A stretch of 64,000 nt of DNA from Bradysia coprophila (Eukaryota > Arthropoda > Insecta > Diptera > Sciaridae): NCBI RefSeq assembly GCF_014529535.1, contig NC_050735.1, forward strand, positions 12,969,739 through 13,033,738. The letters are read 5' to 3'. The notes beneath the pieces were generated by a model. It had not been told where the DNA came from. It worked only from the letters and a program-made list of their open reading frames with translations, and made no database searches. A program made the position numbers and the translations under genes. Positions 24,598 through 36,040 of this stretch are shown here, piece after piece. Position 1 is the first letter of the stretch; each line of letters begins with the position of its first letter.

Positions 24598-25078
24598 ATG
24601 TCACCGAAATACTGTTTTGTGCTTTCATGCAGATATAATTCAAATAAAAATCCAGATAAACTTTTTTTAACGTGCCGAGAAATGTATCTACAAGAACAAA
24701 TTGGTGTATTTCAGTTGGACGCAATGTAAAAAGTATGGATATTAACTCAAGGGCCTATTGCTGCGAAGATCATTTCAATGTAAAAACATAACCTCAAGTC
24801 TCATCGATCAACACGAAAAGATTATTAAATCCTTTTATCCCTTACAGATCGATGAAGACCTCGAGGATAATCCAGATCCATCATCGAAATCCAAACTCAA
24901 AAATGGTGTCATTCCGTGCTTAAAACGTCTGGACAATCTTTCACCCAACATTGTTTCATTCACGTCGTTCGTTTCAAAAAGCAATGGATCGATTCATTCT
25001 AAAAGTCCGGAAGGTGTGATTTTTGCATTTTCCAGCCTTGAGTTTCCAATCTTGTGTTCACTGAGTTTGCTATGAAAT
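24598..25078 (+). pseudogene. Decayed THAP-domain ORF
   Basis: The frame opening at 24598 reads PKYCFVLSCRYNSNKNPDKL, the zinc-binding first half of a THAP (C2CH) domain. It is broken by a stop at 24727-24729. A second frame about 10 bases on reads SRAYCCEDHFNVK, which supplies the C-x2-H half, then stops at once. A third frame at about 24890-24930 contains KLKNGVIPCL, a word found after the domain in many THAP proteins. At least two frame changes and two stops mean it cannot make a full protein. THAP domains occur in P-element-type transposases and in host DNA-binding proteins; which one this came from is unclear. Confidence 0.55.
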
Positions 25079-25162
25079 CCATAAACATTTCAAAATCTAC
25101 TTCTGGTAAATTGTTGCACGTTGCTCATTTTTAAAAACGATTACACAACCGGCATTAAGTAA

Positions 25163-25913
25163 TTTTATTGCTTGCCCCAAGCGAAAATTGATTCTTACAT
25201 ATCAATTTGGCCCCTGCGAAAATGGTCGATTACATGAGGGATATTTGTGTGACACTATCGTCAAGGAATCTCTGTTTTCGCGGGGTGCACAGTCATTCAC
25301 GTAAAACGAGTTTTCGCGGGGTGCAGCCAGATGAAGGAGAATGCATCATCTGAAATATTTAATGCCTTCCAACAGAAAAAAAGAAAATAATTATTGATGT
25401 TTTGTGTTTTTGAACACAAATTTTCCAGTGGCGTGAGTTGAATGTCGCAAAAGCATTTGAATTATTTCGAAAAGAAAATCACAAAACTGAAAGTGTCAGC
25501 CATTTTTTGCTCCAGCAATAAATTCAATGTTTGTAATGAACACATGGCAAACACTTTTAGTTGCGTATTTTTCACTTATATTCGAGAACACTAAACACTT
25601 TGCTTATGTTAGACATTATTCACTTCACTTCACTGCAAAATTTTTATTCTAAATAACGAAAACAACAAAATTAATGCATTATCCTGAAACGGAAAAACAA
25701 TTCAGTGACAAGCCGACTGTTGTGACCGTTGTGACGTGTATTGAGATTACTGCTGTAACAATACCAACATAACATTAGTGTTGTTTTCGGGATTTTTTTC
25801 TTCGTAGACGTGTGAGCCAATTTCGGAGGGTTCGGCGGTATACTAGATTCGTTGTTACTGCGTTAAGGAATTGATATGTAAGAATCAATTTTCGCTTGGA
25901 CAAGCAATAAAAT
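25163..25913. mobile_element. 0.75-kb element with 45-bp TIRs
   Basis: Left arm 25163-25208 (ATTTTATTGCTTGCCCCAAG, GATTCTTACATATCAATT) is the reverse complement of right arm 25869-25913. The interior is noncoding and includes a short direct duplication of GTTTTCGCGGGGTGCA near 25270 and 25315. It ends four bases before the next element begins. Confidence 0.7.
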
Positions 25914-25917
25914 AGAA

Positions 25918-26140
25918 TACAGTGCAAGCTGCTGCCATGATTCATTACTTGGGGAAACAATTTTGAAACTCGCAACTCACGCGGGTAGTTACATACCTCG
26001 CCTTCGGCTCGGATATGCAAACTATACCCTTGTCAAAATAACAGTTTTCAAACCTTGGCGCTTAAACACACACTTGTGAGTTGCTCGTATCTCAAAATTG
26101 TTCCCCCATGTAATGAATCATTTTCGCAGCATGCACTGTA
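25918..26140. repeat. TIR MITE with ACAGTGCA ends
   Basis: Arms of about 60 bases at 25918-25980 and 26076-26140 pair with small gaps (CATGATTCATTAC, GGGGAAACAATTTTGA, GCAACTCAC). The centre contains CCTCGCCTTCGGCTCGGA, a GC-rich partial palindrome like that in several other elements of the window. It directly abuts the TIR element on its left. Confidence 0.7.
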
Positions 26141-26965
26141 ACCTACTATTACACATTTACATGACATTCGTTTGTTTACTTTTTGATTTTTAAAGTTGGT
26201 AGACTGATAAACTAAGAAACAATGACGTCATTGATGATTTACCGATGTGTTAGTGGATATATTACAAATAAATGCTCGTTAGAGTATGACGTCACACTTT
26301 ACTCCTTTAGTAATCTTTTTAATTAATTTAAAAAAAATAGGAGCAATATTTTGATTATGCGTAATGGTGAATGTTATTTATTTCTATGTTAGTTTTCGTC
26401 TAAAAATGGTTTGAAGTGATTCTATAAATATGCAGATTGTCTATTCACTATCTCCTATTCTCGACATTTCATTACTTAACATTGTTTCAACTAAGAATTT
26501 CATGTTTCTTAAATTATTTAGTTGCTATACAGAGCCGGTGTTATTGATCGAAAAATTATTCTCGCGTCGTTCGCAATTTGTGTTTCGATTTGAATTTTCT
26601 TCACCAAACGCTAAAGCATTGCAAATATTATTATCACATAAAATTTACATTAAAGGACACTTCTCAATTTCGCCGGAAAAAAAGGAATGAAAAATTGACT
26701 CGAAGACATCCCGCAAGTCATGTGCTATTCGTTAACTGAAATCAGCTCTAATTTTAATATTCCATTTGACTTCGAGCAAAGATAAAGCTTTTCATGTTTT
26801 CTGGTGGCTGAAATGAATGTTTTTAACTTTATCAACGCATGTCCTTGAGTGTATTTATACAAATTGTTCAGACGAAACAATTTAACTTTATCCAGATTCA
26901 AATCACTCGATTCATGATTGGATCGAGTACAGTCGACGTCAGTTAGATTTAGACACGATATTACT

Positions 26966-27058
26966 TCAGCTGTTTTTCTGCTGGTTCCACTCAGCTGGTA
27001 TAAAGACGTACTATCAAGCGTTTTGTTTTTATGAGTGGACCAGCTGAAAAACAGGTGA
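26966..27058. repeat. Short inverted repeat with CAGCTG arms
   Basis: TCAGCTGTTTTTCTGCTGG..CCACTCA pairs with TGAGTGGACCAGCTGAAAAA. The loop of about 37 bases contains GACGTACTATC. Similar in arm content to the elements at 5.3 and 8.5 kb. Confidence 0.6.
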
Positions 27059-27607
27059 CACAAATTACTGTATAAATTTCATTGACGTTACGTCCTTGTT
27101 TATAGATTTTTATTCCGCCGAGAGGGAGTGTTGCAGCCTGAACCGAAGGCAAGGGTTATAATTCCTATTGACAAAATATCAATCTTCAAACAATTACGTA
27201 AGGTATTTTACTTGCGAAGCCCTGCGAAAAATTATCGCAAATGTCAACGGAAATTTCGAAAATTGCAAAAAATTCATTCTAAGGAACTTATTCTTCGGAA
27301 ATCGTTTTCACAATTTTTCCCAAAAGTTTTCCGAAATTTTTCAAGACCCATATTTTCCTGAAAAGTGGTTTTGAGGAACTTGGGAAACAAGAGGAAAATT
27401 TTCACATTATTTGGAGAATGCTTTCCCAAAAATAGTCGCTGGGAAAGGACATTGATAACTCACATCTTAACGTGCCATCGTAAGATTAATATTTTTATCA
27501 TATCACAAGGTAAAAGCTACTTATGCTACGAGAAAAAGGCTCACACGTTAGCTCTACAGTCGAAGAAAAATAAGAAACTGGCAATACAATCCAATCAATG
27601 ATATTTA

Positions 27608-27752
27608 GGTGTCGGGGAATCTCGCACACGCGATCATAGTATGCGTCCTTTTACGACATGTAACGAAAAGTCATGACTGTGCGAGATTCACCACTTAGAG
27701 GTGAATCTCGCACACCATGAATTTGTGTGGTGTGCGAGATTACCCTACCCCG
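27608..27752. repeat. Element with four GTGCGAGATT boxes in alternating orientation
   Basis: The word GTGCGAGATT or its inverse occurs near 27618 (inverted), 27680 (direct), 27705 (inverted) and 27732 (direct). The outer pair also match in their flanks (GGGGAATCTCGCACAC against GTGTGCGAGATTACCCTACC). The inner pair forms a tight hairpin around CACCACTTAGAGGTG. Noncoding. Confidence 0.7.
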
Positions 27753-27839
27753 ATATTTATCCCACATGCATTACCAATGTTACGAAATCTATTTTTCTTC
27801 GACTGTAATAGAAATGTTTATAACGATATGTTTCGAGCA

Positions 27840-28052
27840 ACTTAACACATTGAAATTAATTGCATCTTGCCAACTTTCGGCACCCTGGACTTTACTTAAA
27901 TAGTCGAGGAATGCCTCCAAATAAAATTCTAAAAATCCAAAACTGAATTCTAGATTTTTAGAAATTTATTTGGATGCATTCCTCGACTAATTAAGTAAAG
28001 TCCAGGGTGCCGAAAGTTGACAAGCCGCAATTATTTTGAATGTGTTAAGTTA
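27840..28052. repeat. Palindromic MITE, family CTTTCGGCACCCTGG (short copy)
   Basis: The arms (AACTTAACACATT.., CAACTTTCGGCACCCTGGAC, TTTACTTAA, TAGTCGAGGAATGC) are inverted over about 100 bases each side, with almost no loop, so the whole 213-base unit is one hairpin. A 0.69-kb relative lies at 33.99-34.68 kb. Noncoding. Confidence 0.85.
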
Positions 28053-30363
28053 TAACGTCCTGACTATTAACCTTTTAGAAACTGCAAGTGTATTGCAAAA
28101 AAAAAAATCAGTTAGGTACTTCATTTGTGTAAACTATGTCCTAGTTGGTTTTACAGAATCTATTACTTCAATGTTTTTATCATACATTTCACTATCTATA
28201 AATCTTCCAGAGCTCATCCCTAATATGTTGTCGTCGTTGTTGTTGATTCCTAGCCATTTCTATAAGGATTGGTTATCGAACTTGACACTTCTCACATTTA
28301 GAGATAGTAATGTGTGATTGATTGAACTTTTCCCATTATGCAAAGGTGTCGAAGCTAATTTTCTTATCCTTTCTTAAGTTCTTTCTCTCACTTTTTGTAC
28401 ACAAAGGTCATAAAAGGTCGCATAAACCGTTAAAAAATCTCTCTTTCATTTAACGTTATAATCAAAAATGCAACAAATACAACTTAACCGATGAAAATAT
28501 ATCAATAAAAAACAACGACCCACTCCACTAATGACACAATAAATTTCGTTTTATTTAAATTGGCACGAACAATGAACACCCATATTTAGTTTACGGTTCT
28601 TTTGATCTCGTTAAAGTCCATAAACTTTTCCAAGTATATCCCTAAGTGCCGCAAGCGTTTCCTTGTTTATTCAAACTTTATTCGCGACAATGCTTTTGAA
28701 TTGAATCATTTTAACTGAATGTATAAATGTTTTATGAAGCACAAATCTTATTATTTTATCCTTTTGGCTTCGCATCGAAAAGGGATGCTCTGATTTATTT
28801 GAGCGAGCGAAATTTCATTGAATTTTGCCAATGGCATCACGTTTCACTAATGGACACAGATTCTACGGAATTTATAGAAATATTTGAAGAAAAAATGCAG
28901 GCTGATGTTACATCGATTTATATAACAACTTGCGGAAGCAGATCACTTAATTTCCTATTAATTGGGAATTACAAGAGAAATCAATCGCTGAAAGAGTTAA
29001 TTGAGCTGTAAAGTAGATGGCTTTCGCTATTGAATTTCGCTAATTTTTTCAACAAATTTTAAATTTCTAAAAAATGTTCACCGGAATCGATGCTGGATAA
29101 TGCAACGCTTCATACATAGGGTACCTGCAGTACTGGTTGCATAATCCATAATCGACTACAATGGACGTCTTTAAAAAAAAATCAAATGAAACGTAAAAAA
29201 TTATCAAATCCTTTTACACAACAGTAAATGACAACAACATTGTCTCACTATACCACACTGAGGCTTCATTTATGCGAAAACATATATATATACCCAGTTC
29301 CATTCTAGCTACGCATATTATTACGGGAAAAAATTAAGACGAAAAGTCCTTTTCGTCGAAATACTAACTTTAATAGTTTCACTTTGATGCGAATGATTGG
29401 AAATTGGACTGAGCTTTTTGCTATCCATTTCGGTTGGTTCTTTCTTTACCGTTTTTATGCAACAATGTTAACTGTTATTTCGAATGGAAAAGCACCAAAT
29501 TATTGTTTATCAATTATTCGATTCAATTTTAGGCGCGGTATTAAAACAATTCCGATTGAATATACAACACACGAGAAAATCAATGCAACGTTTTGTCACA
29601 ATTTATTGAAATGAACTGAACCCGCTCTACATCGGAGATATTACATTCAGTTGCAAATTTTCCTTCCTTCTATTGCGCTTTATTTTACTCTTCTGGCTCC
29701 CGATTGCTATAGTAACCGCTCGCTCTGAAGATAATGGTACTGATGGCGACGTCGCAGATTCAAAAAGGGATTTTTTTGTGTCGATAAATATAAATGTTTT
29801 TGTCTTTGTATACGTTTCGCTATGGTATACAGACGATGGTAATAAAATGCCTCCGGTTAGGTATAATAGAGAAATTATTGTGATCGCTTGAAATTGTCAT
29901 TGTGTGTGCGTTTGTGAAGAATGAAGACTTTTCAGGGTAAGATTAGAAAATTCATAAACTATAAGAAACGATTGAAACTCATGCCCATGGGCCATGGTGA
30001 ATGGAACTGTGACGCAAGTTCTCGGTAAAATGTAGTGAGAGAGACTTCTTCACTATTATTCGATGGGTCTCAACGACTACTCAAAATTGTGTGCTCACTT
30101 CATCGTGCTTTTCATGAACAATACAGACATTGACTTTTTTGTATCGCACCCTTTGTCGGTACAGAGTTAAGAGCAATTGTTAAGAGCCTAGATTCAGAAA
30201 ATTATTCGTTTTTTGATGATCTCTCTGGACCAAAATATTTTTTTAAAAGTAAAACTCGCAAGTTTGATATGTTATGTGTGTTGTCGCCGTGCGGTCTCGA
30301 AAATTGCCTAAAAATAATAAATTAATATTTCACTCGGCGTGTATTACAGAACATGATTGATGG

Positions 30364-30525
30364 CAACGCACTTCACGCAAAAGTGCTATTAATGACAGCT
30401 GCCAAATAGAGTACTATTTTGTATGAAATTTTATCCCCACTCTTTTTACCGTGTAAAATTTTGTATGGAGCACTGTCAAGTTTCAGTACCCTATTTAGAG
30501 TACCACTTTTGCTTGAAGTGCGTTG
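30364..30525. repeat. MITE with 7-bp target duplication, 200 bases upstream of RidA
   Basis: Terminal inverted repeats CAACGCACTTCACGCAAAAG and CTTTTGCTTGAAGTGCGTTG bound a 162-base element. The direct repeat TTGATGG flanks both sides (30357-30363 and 30526-30532), a clear target-site duplication. A partial copy starting CAACGCACTTCATGAATG lies at 63.52 kb. The position is inside the likely promoter region of the RidA-like gene. Confidence 0.85.
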
Positions 30526-30724
30526 TTGATGGTCAAATTTCACAATTTCTTTTTTATGTTGGCTCGAACAAGCATTGGTAAACGAAGTAATCCGCGCGTA
30601 AAATAAAATCAAATACTCGAATCGTAGCAATCGACTGCATTTCTTTACTTTACTCTGATTAGTTCAGAAAAATCTATTCGACTGAAAAGCCGCATTTGAA
30701 AATAGTCTACGCAATTATTGAAAA

Positions 30725-31508
30725 ATGAGTTCATTGAAGAAAACAGTTGTGATTTCCGAAAAGGCTGTAAAGCTTCCGCCTTTTATGAGGTAAACATTTT
30801 TCGTTTCGTTTTTCCAACAGAAATAAACGGAAAAAAATCGATTTGCTCACTGCTAGCCAAGCAGTTATAGCCGACCGTACGGTCTACGTATCGGGATGTC
30901 TTGGTATCGACAAAAACATAAAGTTGGTCCCAGGAGGTGCTGGTCCTGAAATGCGTAGAGCTCTTGAAAATATGGTTTTCTGTTTGGAAGCAGCTGGTTC
31001 CAGTGTGGACAATGTCGTTAAGGCGACAATATTTATAACTGATTTGAAGGAATCCGCAATTATCAACGAGGAGTATGCCAAAGGTTTGTAAATCGAAATG
31101 TTTTCTTTGTTGATAGTGAAGTGGCAGTCAGACGTCGAGAAATTTTCCTTTTATTCCCCAGTGAAAAAGAGACCAACGAAAGTGTCGAAATGTCGAACCT
31201 CACTAAAAATTCGTTTCGTCAATTTGATTATCTATTTTCACCTAGGTTTCACATGCAATTTGAGCAGCATTTTTCCTCTACACCTTGTTTGATCCTCTCC
31301 CAGTTTGAACCAAAAGATTTTCAAATCTTTTTTCCCAGTGTTAGCGATGATGATAGTCATACATTTTTCCGTTGTTTCAGTTTTCAAGAAGCACCCACCA
31401 GCCCGTTCTATGGTGCAAGTAGCAAAACTGGCATTGGATGCTAAACTGGAGATAGAAGTTATTGCACTGGTTGGAGACGTACAGTGCGTTGAGAAGCATT
31501 CCAATTAG
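30725..31508 (+). CDS. UK114: RidA/UK114-family enamine/imine deaminase
   Basis: Three exons (30725-30789, 30857-31083, 31381-31508) join in frame to 139 residues, the usual length of the family. RidA proteins are small trimeric enzymes that hydrolyse reactive 2-aminoacrylate and other enamine/imine intermediates from pyridoxal-phosphate enzymes, preventing damage to those enzymes. They occur in cytosol and mitochondria. Signatures are SQAVIADRTVYVSGCLGIDK, the VVKATIFITDL strand, and HPPARSMVQVAKLALDAKLE. The catalytic arginine is R106 in PARS. The end is EIEVIALVGDVQ. The N-terminal join gives PPFMSQAV where most relatives have PYSQAV or PYNQAV, one residue longer; the donor after ATGAG is good, so I take this as real. 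An AATAAA at 31577-31582 may be the polyadenylation signal. Confidence 0.96.
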
Positions 31509-31929
31509 CGAATAATTCAAAAATTAAAATCAAAAAATCAAATTAATTTTGAGGCTGTCTTGACTACAAAATTCTAAATAAAAAAAACTATTTCGGCACG
31601 GACGAGCCCAGATTTTTCAATCGAGAGTAGAAGTAGCGCAAAGTGAAGACGTCCGGAGATCGGGGGAATTGCAAGCGAATTCAGTAAGATGAAAATTCTG
31701 ATTGCAGCATTTTGAACTGATTGACCAAACTGTTGTGTAAAATTCTTTCGTTAAATAATGAATGGAAAACTAAATAATTGTAAAAGAGGATTTTCGAGAT
31801 TTTGCTGCGTCTGCGACTCGTTTCAACTATAACGCCTCGGTGGAAATTCTTTCCAGAAATTGCTAGAACTATGAAACTACCTCCGTAATTATAAATACCA
31901 TCTCGTTTCCATCTACCGTTTTACTTCTA

Positions 31930-32068
31930 CACATGTGAAGTTAGGTGCTTAATTAATGTCTCACCAAGGCCGGACATATGCGCATACGTGGAATTGTTTG
32001 ACACAGGAATCGAACTCGAATCCTTTCTGGTGTAGGCTAGACTTATAACCACTGAGCCATGACGTCCG
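31930..32068 (-). repeat. Probable tRNA-derived SINE (head region)
   Basis: Read on the minus strand from 32068, the sequence has a polymerase III A box (TGGCTCAGTGGTTA). About 30 bases later comes a B-box-like GAGTTCGATTCC. This is the spacing of a tRNA gene. The acceptor and T stems do not pair properly, so a working tRNA is unlikely. A body unrelated to tRNA follows toward lower coordinates; its 3' end was not resolved. Confidence 0.5.
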
Positions 32069-33683
32069 TTTTCCGACTCTGGTCAATTTTTAGATCATCA
32101 CAATAGAATCCCATTCTTAGCAAGAGAATCCCAGTCATCACTATAGAATCCCAATCTTGGCAAGAGAATCACAATGGAATCTCAATAATCACACTAATCG
32201 TACTCATATACCATTTCCAAGATTCCAAGATTTTAAAGTGAGATTCCTCGCTATTCACTGCACATACTCGGTGGTGAAGATTCCATGATTGTCCTTACAT
32301 TTGTCCAGTTAGTAATAAACTGACAATACACCAACTAAAATACACGCTCTACTAGACCGGCTCTGAGGAGAGGGCTATTCTGACAAAAGCCGTACGTTTC
32401 ACACATTTTCGAAATTTTCTCAAAATATCGTGGACAGGGAGATGAAGGTTTGAGATTCGTAAATATTCGCATTCGTATGAGCTGAAACATTTCTGACAAA
32501 TGGAATTCTCAAGATGAATGATTTTCTGTGGAATATCCAAACTTCGAAAGAACTAACTGAAAACACTTGACCATTATTTGCACTGGTGTCGCTCGCATGA
32601 CAGACATACCTAGTTCTGTTCAAATCAAAGGAGTAAACAAAATATTCGGTAAATAAATAACAGACTCAACCCTTCAAACTAAAGAGCAAAAGACACATTC
32701 GGGAAGGTAAACAAAAATACGCAAATATTTAATGGGACCGGGGGGGATCAGATTGTAGCACGTAATAATATATTGCCACAGTCGAAGATGTTCGATTATT
32801 CTTTCCATTTTCTTTTGTTGAATTTTGCATAAATAAACTGAGTGTTATGCAAACGTGAAATGTATGATAACAACAACATCAACAAATTGAGAATTATATA
32901 TCGCATTGACGGTTGATTAAATTTTTTCAAATCATAATAACTGCCGTTGAATTGAAACATTTTGTTTATCGCATTCATTGATGTTCCACACACACATATC
33001 ACTGTCTGCAGCAATCGCTATTAGATGTGTTTATGGATAAACATTTAATTGAACTAAATTAATATGAATTGAGTTTTAATTACGAATAATTGGTTACAGT
33101 CTGCAATGAACGTCTCTGTTCCATCATCTCAGACCATATTTTTGTACTATTTGAACAGTTTGCGAGTTGGGTAAATATTGCAAAACGGGAAGGTCACCTT
33201 TCAGATTCCTATAAAAGACGATAGCCCGGTTTCAGACCCGACAAATACTTCTTTTTTATTTTCTGATTCGTAGTTCATTAAATTCGAAGGGACTGTTTGC
33301 ATCCCAGGTGCAAAAAGTGTCGGTGTTATTGTAAATGCTATTAGTACCCTGGTGCAAATAGTCGCAATGATATTGTAATATCCAGCCCTTCGCTTTTTAG
33401 CGTTGGAAATACTAAACGATTGAAACAACGAGTTGTATGAATAGCGTTGGAAAGAATACTTAAATACACCCGAGTACAAATAGTATCTACACATTGAATT
33501 TGGGATTCACTTCAGATAATTCCGATCCCTAGTGAAAAAAAATAATCTCAAAATGTGAAATAAGCAACCTCCACAAAACATAATAGAATACCAGGAGTGA
33601 GTTTGCTCATTTCGACCTTTTGGGGATTTTATTTTTAAGAGGCCTCGGTACTAGCTAAAATTGTAGACTACATGTGTATCTCA

Positions 33684-33876
33684 TTTTTGATGATATCTTT
33701 CCATCAGAATACTTTTTTCAAAAACGTGAAAATTTCGTTAAACTGCTCACTTCTCTCAGAGCTGGTCAAACGACTACAACCAAATGTATTATCTGTTGAA
33801 AGCTAACACATTCGTGGTCGGAATTGCGGTCGTACATTTTTGAAAAAGTATTCTGATGGAAAGATATCGTCAAAAG
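33684..33876. repeat. Inverted repeat around GATATCTTTCCATCAGAATA
   Basis: The 40-base arms 33684-33724 and 33837-33876 are reverse complements with few mismatches, flanking about 110 unrelated bases. Noncoding. The ends are not clearly defined and no target duplication was seen. Confidence 0.6.
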
Positions 33877-33988
33877 TAAACAAAAATCCTGTATTGAAAA
33901 ATCACCCTAATGTATGCGTTTCAGCAAAGCACCGATGCCTCTTAACAAACACTCTATTTACAACTAACAAAGTAACAAAAACTCTATG

Positions 33989-34680
33989 ATATCACATTCA
34001 AAATAATTGCGGCTTGTCAACTTTCGGCACCCTGGACTTTACTTAAGATTGGGCTACTTTTTACTTCGTGCAACTTCCTGGCCTGCAACACAATTTTTCT
34101 GAGGTTTAGTTTACGTGGGATGATAGTGAGTGTGTCCAGCTACAACACCCCATAGTCGGTTTCACGGAAACGTTCTGTTGCAGGCCAGCAGTACTGTGCG
34201 AAAATCGACCATACTTTCATTGTTTACTCCCTAACGTACAGTGGTACCGACTCGTGCCTATACTCTAATGATAGGTCTTTTAGAGGCGCACACTCACACA
34301 ACATTTCAACTTTTAAAAAATCGTCTACCTCGAGTAAATACTAAAAAAGTGTTTTCCCTACCCTATGGCATGTGCCTGCATTTTACCAATTTACACCAAG
34401 AGTACACAATTAATAAAAAAAAGATACGTATTGTCTAGAATTGAAAGACGAATCCAACGCGCTATAGCTCGCCCGGATCGCCGAACCCTTGTTTTCAAAT
34501 TGGTTCAAGTTTTGGCGAAATCACTCTTAAATAGTCGTGGAATGCCTCCAAATAAATTTCTAAAAATTTAGAATTTAGTTTTGAATTTTTAGAAATTTAT
34601 TTGGAGGCATTCCACGACTATTTAAGTAAAGTCCAGGGTGCCGAAAGTTGGCAAGCCGCAATTAATTTCAATGTGATATA
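33989..34680. mobile_element. Family CTTTCGGCACCCTGG, long copy (0.69 kb)
   Basis: The termini (GATATCACATTCAAAATAAT .. GCGGCTTGTCAACTTTCGGC and the matching inverse ending ..AATGTGATATA) are those of the 213-base palindrome at 27.84 kb. Here the left arm is cut after TTTACTTAA and about 430 bases of other sequence intervene before the ATAGTCGTGGAATGCCTCCA hairpin. That inserted part has its own inverted words (CTGGCCTGCAACA/TGTTGCAGGCCAG). No transposase was recognised. Confidence 0.75.
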
Positions 34681-35844
34681 CCACACTGCTGCCCAACAAC
34701 GTATAAAACACTTTGTACCAAAGATATACACAATTTTGTCATAAACTTACTCCCTCACCTTCACAAAAAGTTTTTAATGCTTTGTGGAGCTATATATCAA
34801 ATCATTGAATCTTTTATTTATTCAGGACGAGGGATCGCGCACTTCATTTATACCATTTGTTTCATATAATCTATAAATTCTAGAAGTTCGTCACTCATCG
34901 AACAGGCAGGGACATTTTGTTTTCTATAATGGATTAACCGAATTTCATTGCAAGGTAAACCAAAGTTAAGGTTTTCAAGATAAAATAGGTCGAACAATTA
35001 GTTCTGCAGCAAGAGATCATAATACTAGATTATTTACATATGCTAGACTGTGCCAAGATTCGGTCTGATACCCACTTTATCATGAAAGTGTAATGAGACA
35101 ATAAACAAAAAAGTGAGGAATAATTATGGATTTATCTCTCTAGACTAGATAAAAAGAAATGACGTCACACCATATGAACTTCTTAGCAACCGTCACGCGT
35201 TAATGATAAAATCTGTTTTTCCCAACCAGACAAATCCATCAATAATAATTAACAAGCTAGTACTACTGACTACTTCGTGAAACGTACGATACAGATTATA
35301 TTGCTGCTGTTTTTATGGCCGTAAGCCACGAGTACTGATACTGTACAATATGATTTCGTCAATTTGTATAGAAATGTGACTTAAATTTTAACTCTAATGA
35401 AAAAATCAATTGTGACCACTGCCACAATCCACAATTTGTACTGTTCAATTGTACAAGTTCTCGAGCAAAATATGTTTAATTGTTTACATTACACCAAGTT
35501 AATGCGAGGTTTTATATGCATATTCAATGACAATTGAAATTATTTCGGGGAAATGTACATCACATTACTAACGTATTCTCGAAAAGTCATGCGCGCATTC
35601 CGAAATTATATTTATGAATCTCAGAACAAACGGAAATAAAATGAGTATGAAAGAAGATCATCTTTCCGATGGTAAATGCATATATAGTGTGCATGCACTT
35701 GCCGAGCGAAGTGAGTTTGGTTGCACACAAATTATCGCTTGGCGATAAAGACGATTTAAGAATTACACACATTTGATCGCATTTTTTGTCTTAACAAAAT
35801 GTCCCAATAAAATTGCACACTGCAATATTAGTCATGCAGTTAAC

Positions 35845-36040
35845 CACGGCAGAGTAAAATAAACCAGGCAGTAGCGGTTCATTTTCGAAACGTCAAATAT
35901 AGGTACACTGTATGAAAATGAACTCAAATGAACACTGACATAAATTGAAAAATTTTATTCGCAAAAAATATAGGGCTACTAGATTATTCAGGTCCCTAGT
36001 CAGACGTCCACTCCTGCCTGGTTAACTTTACTCTGCCGTG
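35845..36040. mobile_element. MITE, family CACGGCAGAGTAAA, with AGTTAAC duplication
   Basis: Terminal inverted repeats CACGGCAGAGTAAAATAAAC and GTTAACTTTACTCTGCCGTG extend inward through CCAGGCAG/CTGCCTGG. The direct repeat AGTTAAC flanks both sides (35838-35844 and 36041-36047). Length 196 bases, noncoding. The long relative is at 22.86-23.64 kb. Confidence 0.88.

Larger units (their letters stand above)
18368..30363. other. 12-kb repeat-rich region between NDRG-like gene and RidA
   Basis: This stretch contains satellite-like repeats, an RTE retrotransposon fragment, at least seven inverted-repeat elements and a decayed THAP-domain ORF, each listed separately. The missing 5' exon(s) of the NDRG-like gene may lie here. 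Open frames at 28727-29011 and 29384-29614 (plus) are unrecognised, carry no domain signature and are not called as genes. Confidence 0.5.

Noticed and set aside
1811-28052. CRISPR-like repeat-spacer arrays
   Set aside because: The repeats are inverted or degenerate tandem units without regular unique spacers, and the genome is eukaryotic.
31997-32068. Functional tRNA gene on the minus strand
   Set aside because: A and B box words are present, but acceptor and T stems do not pair; called as SINE-like instead.
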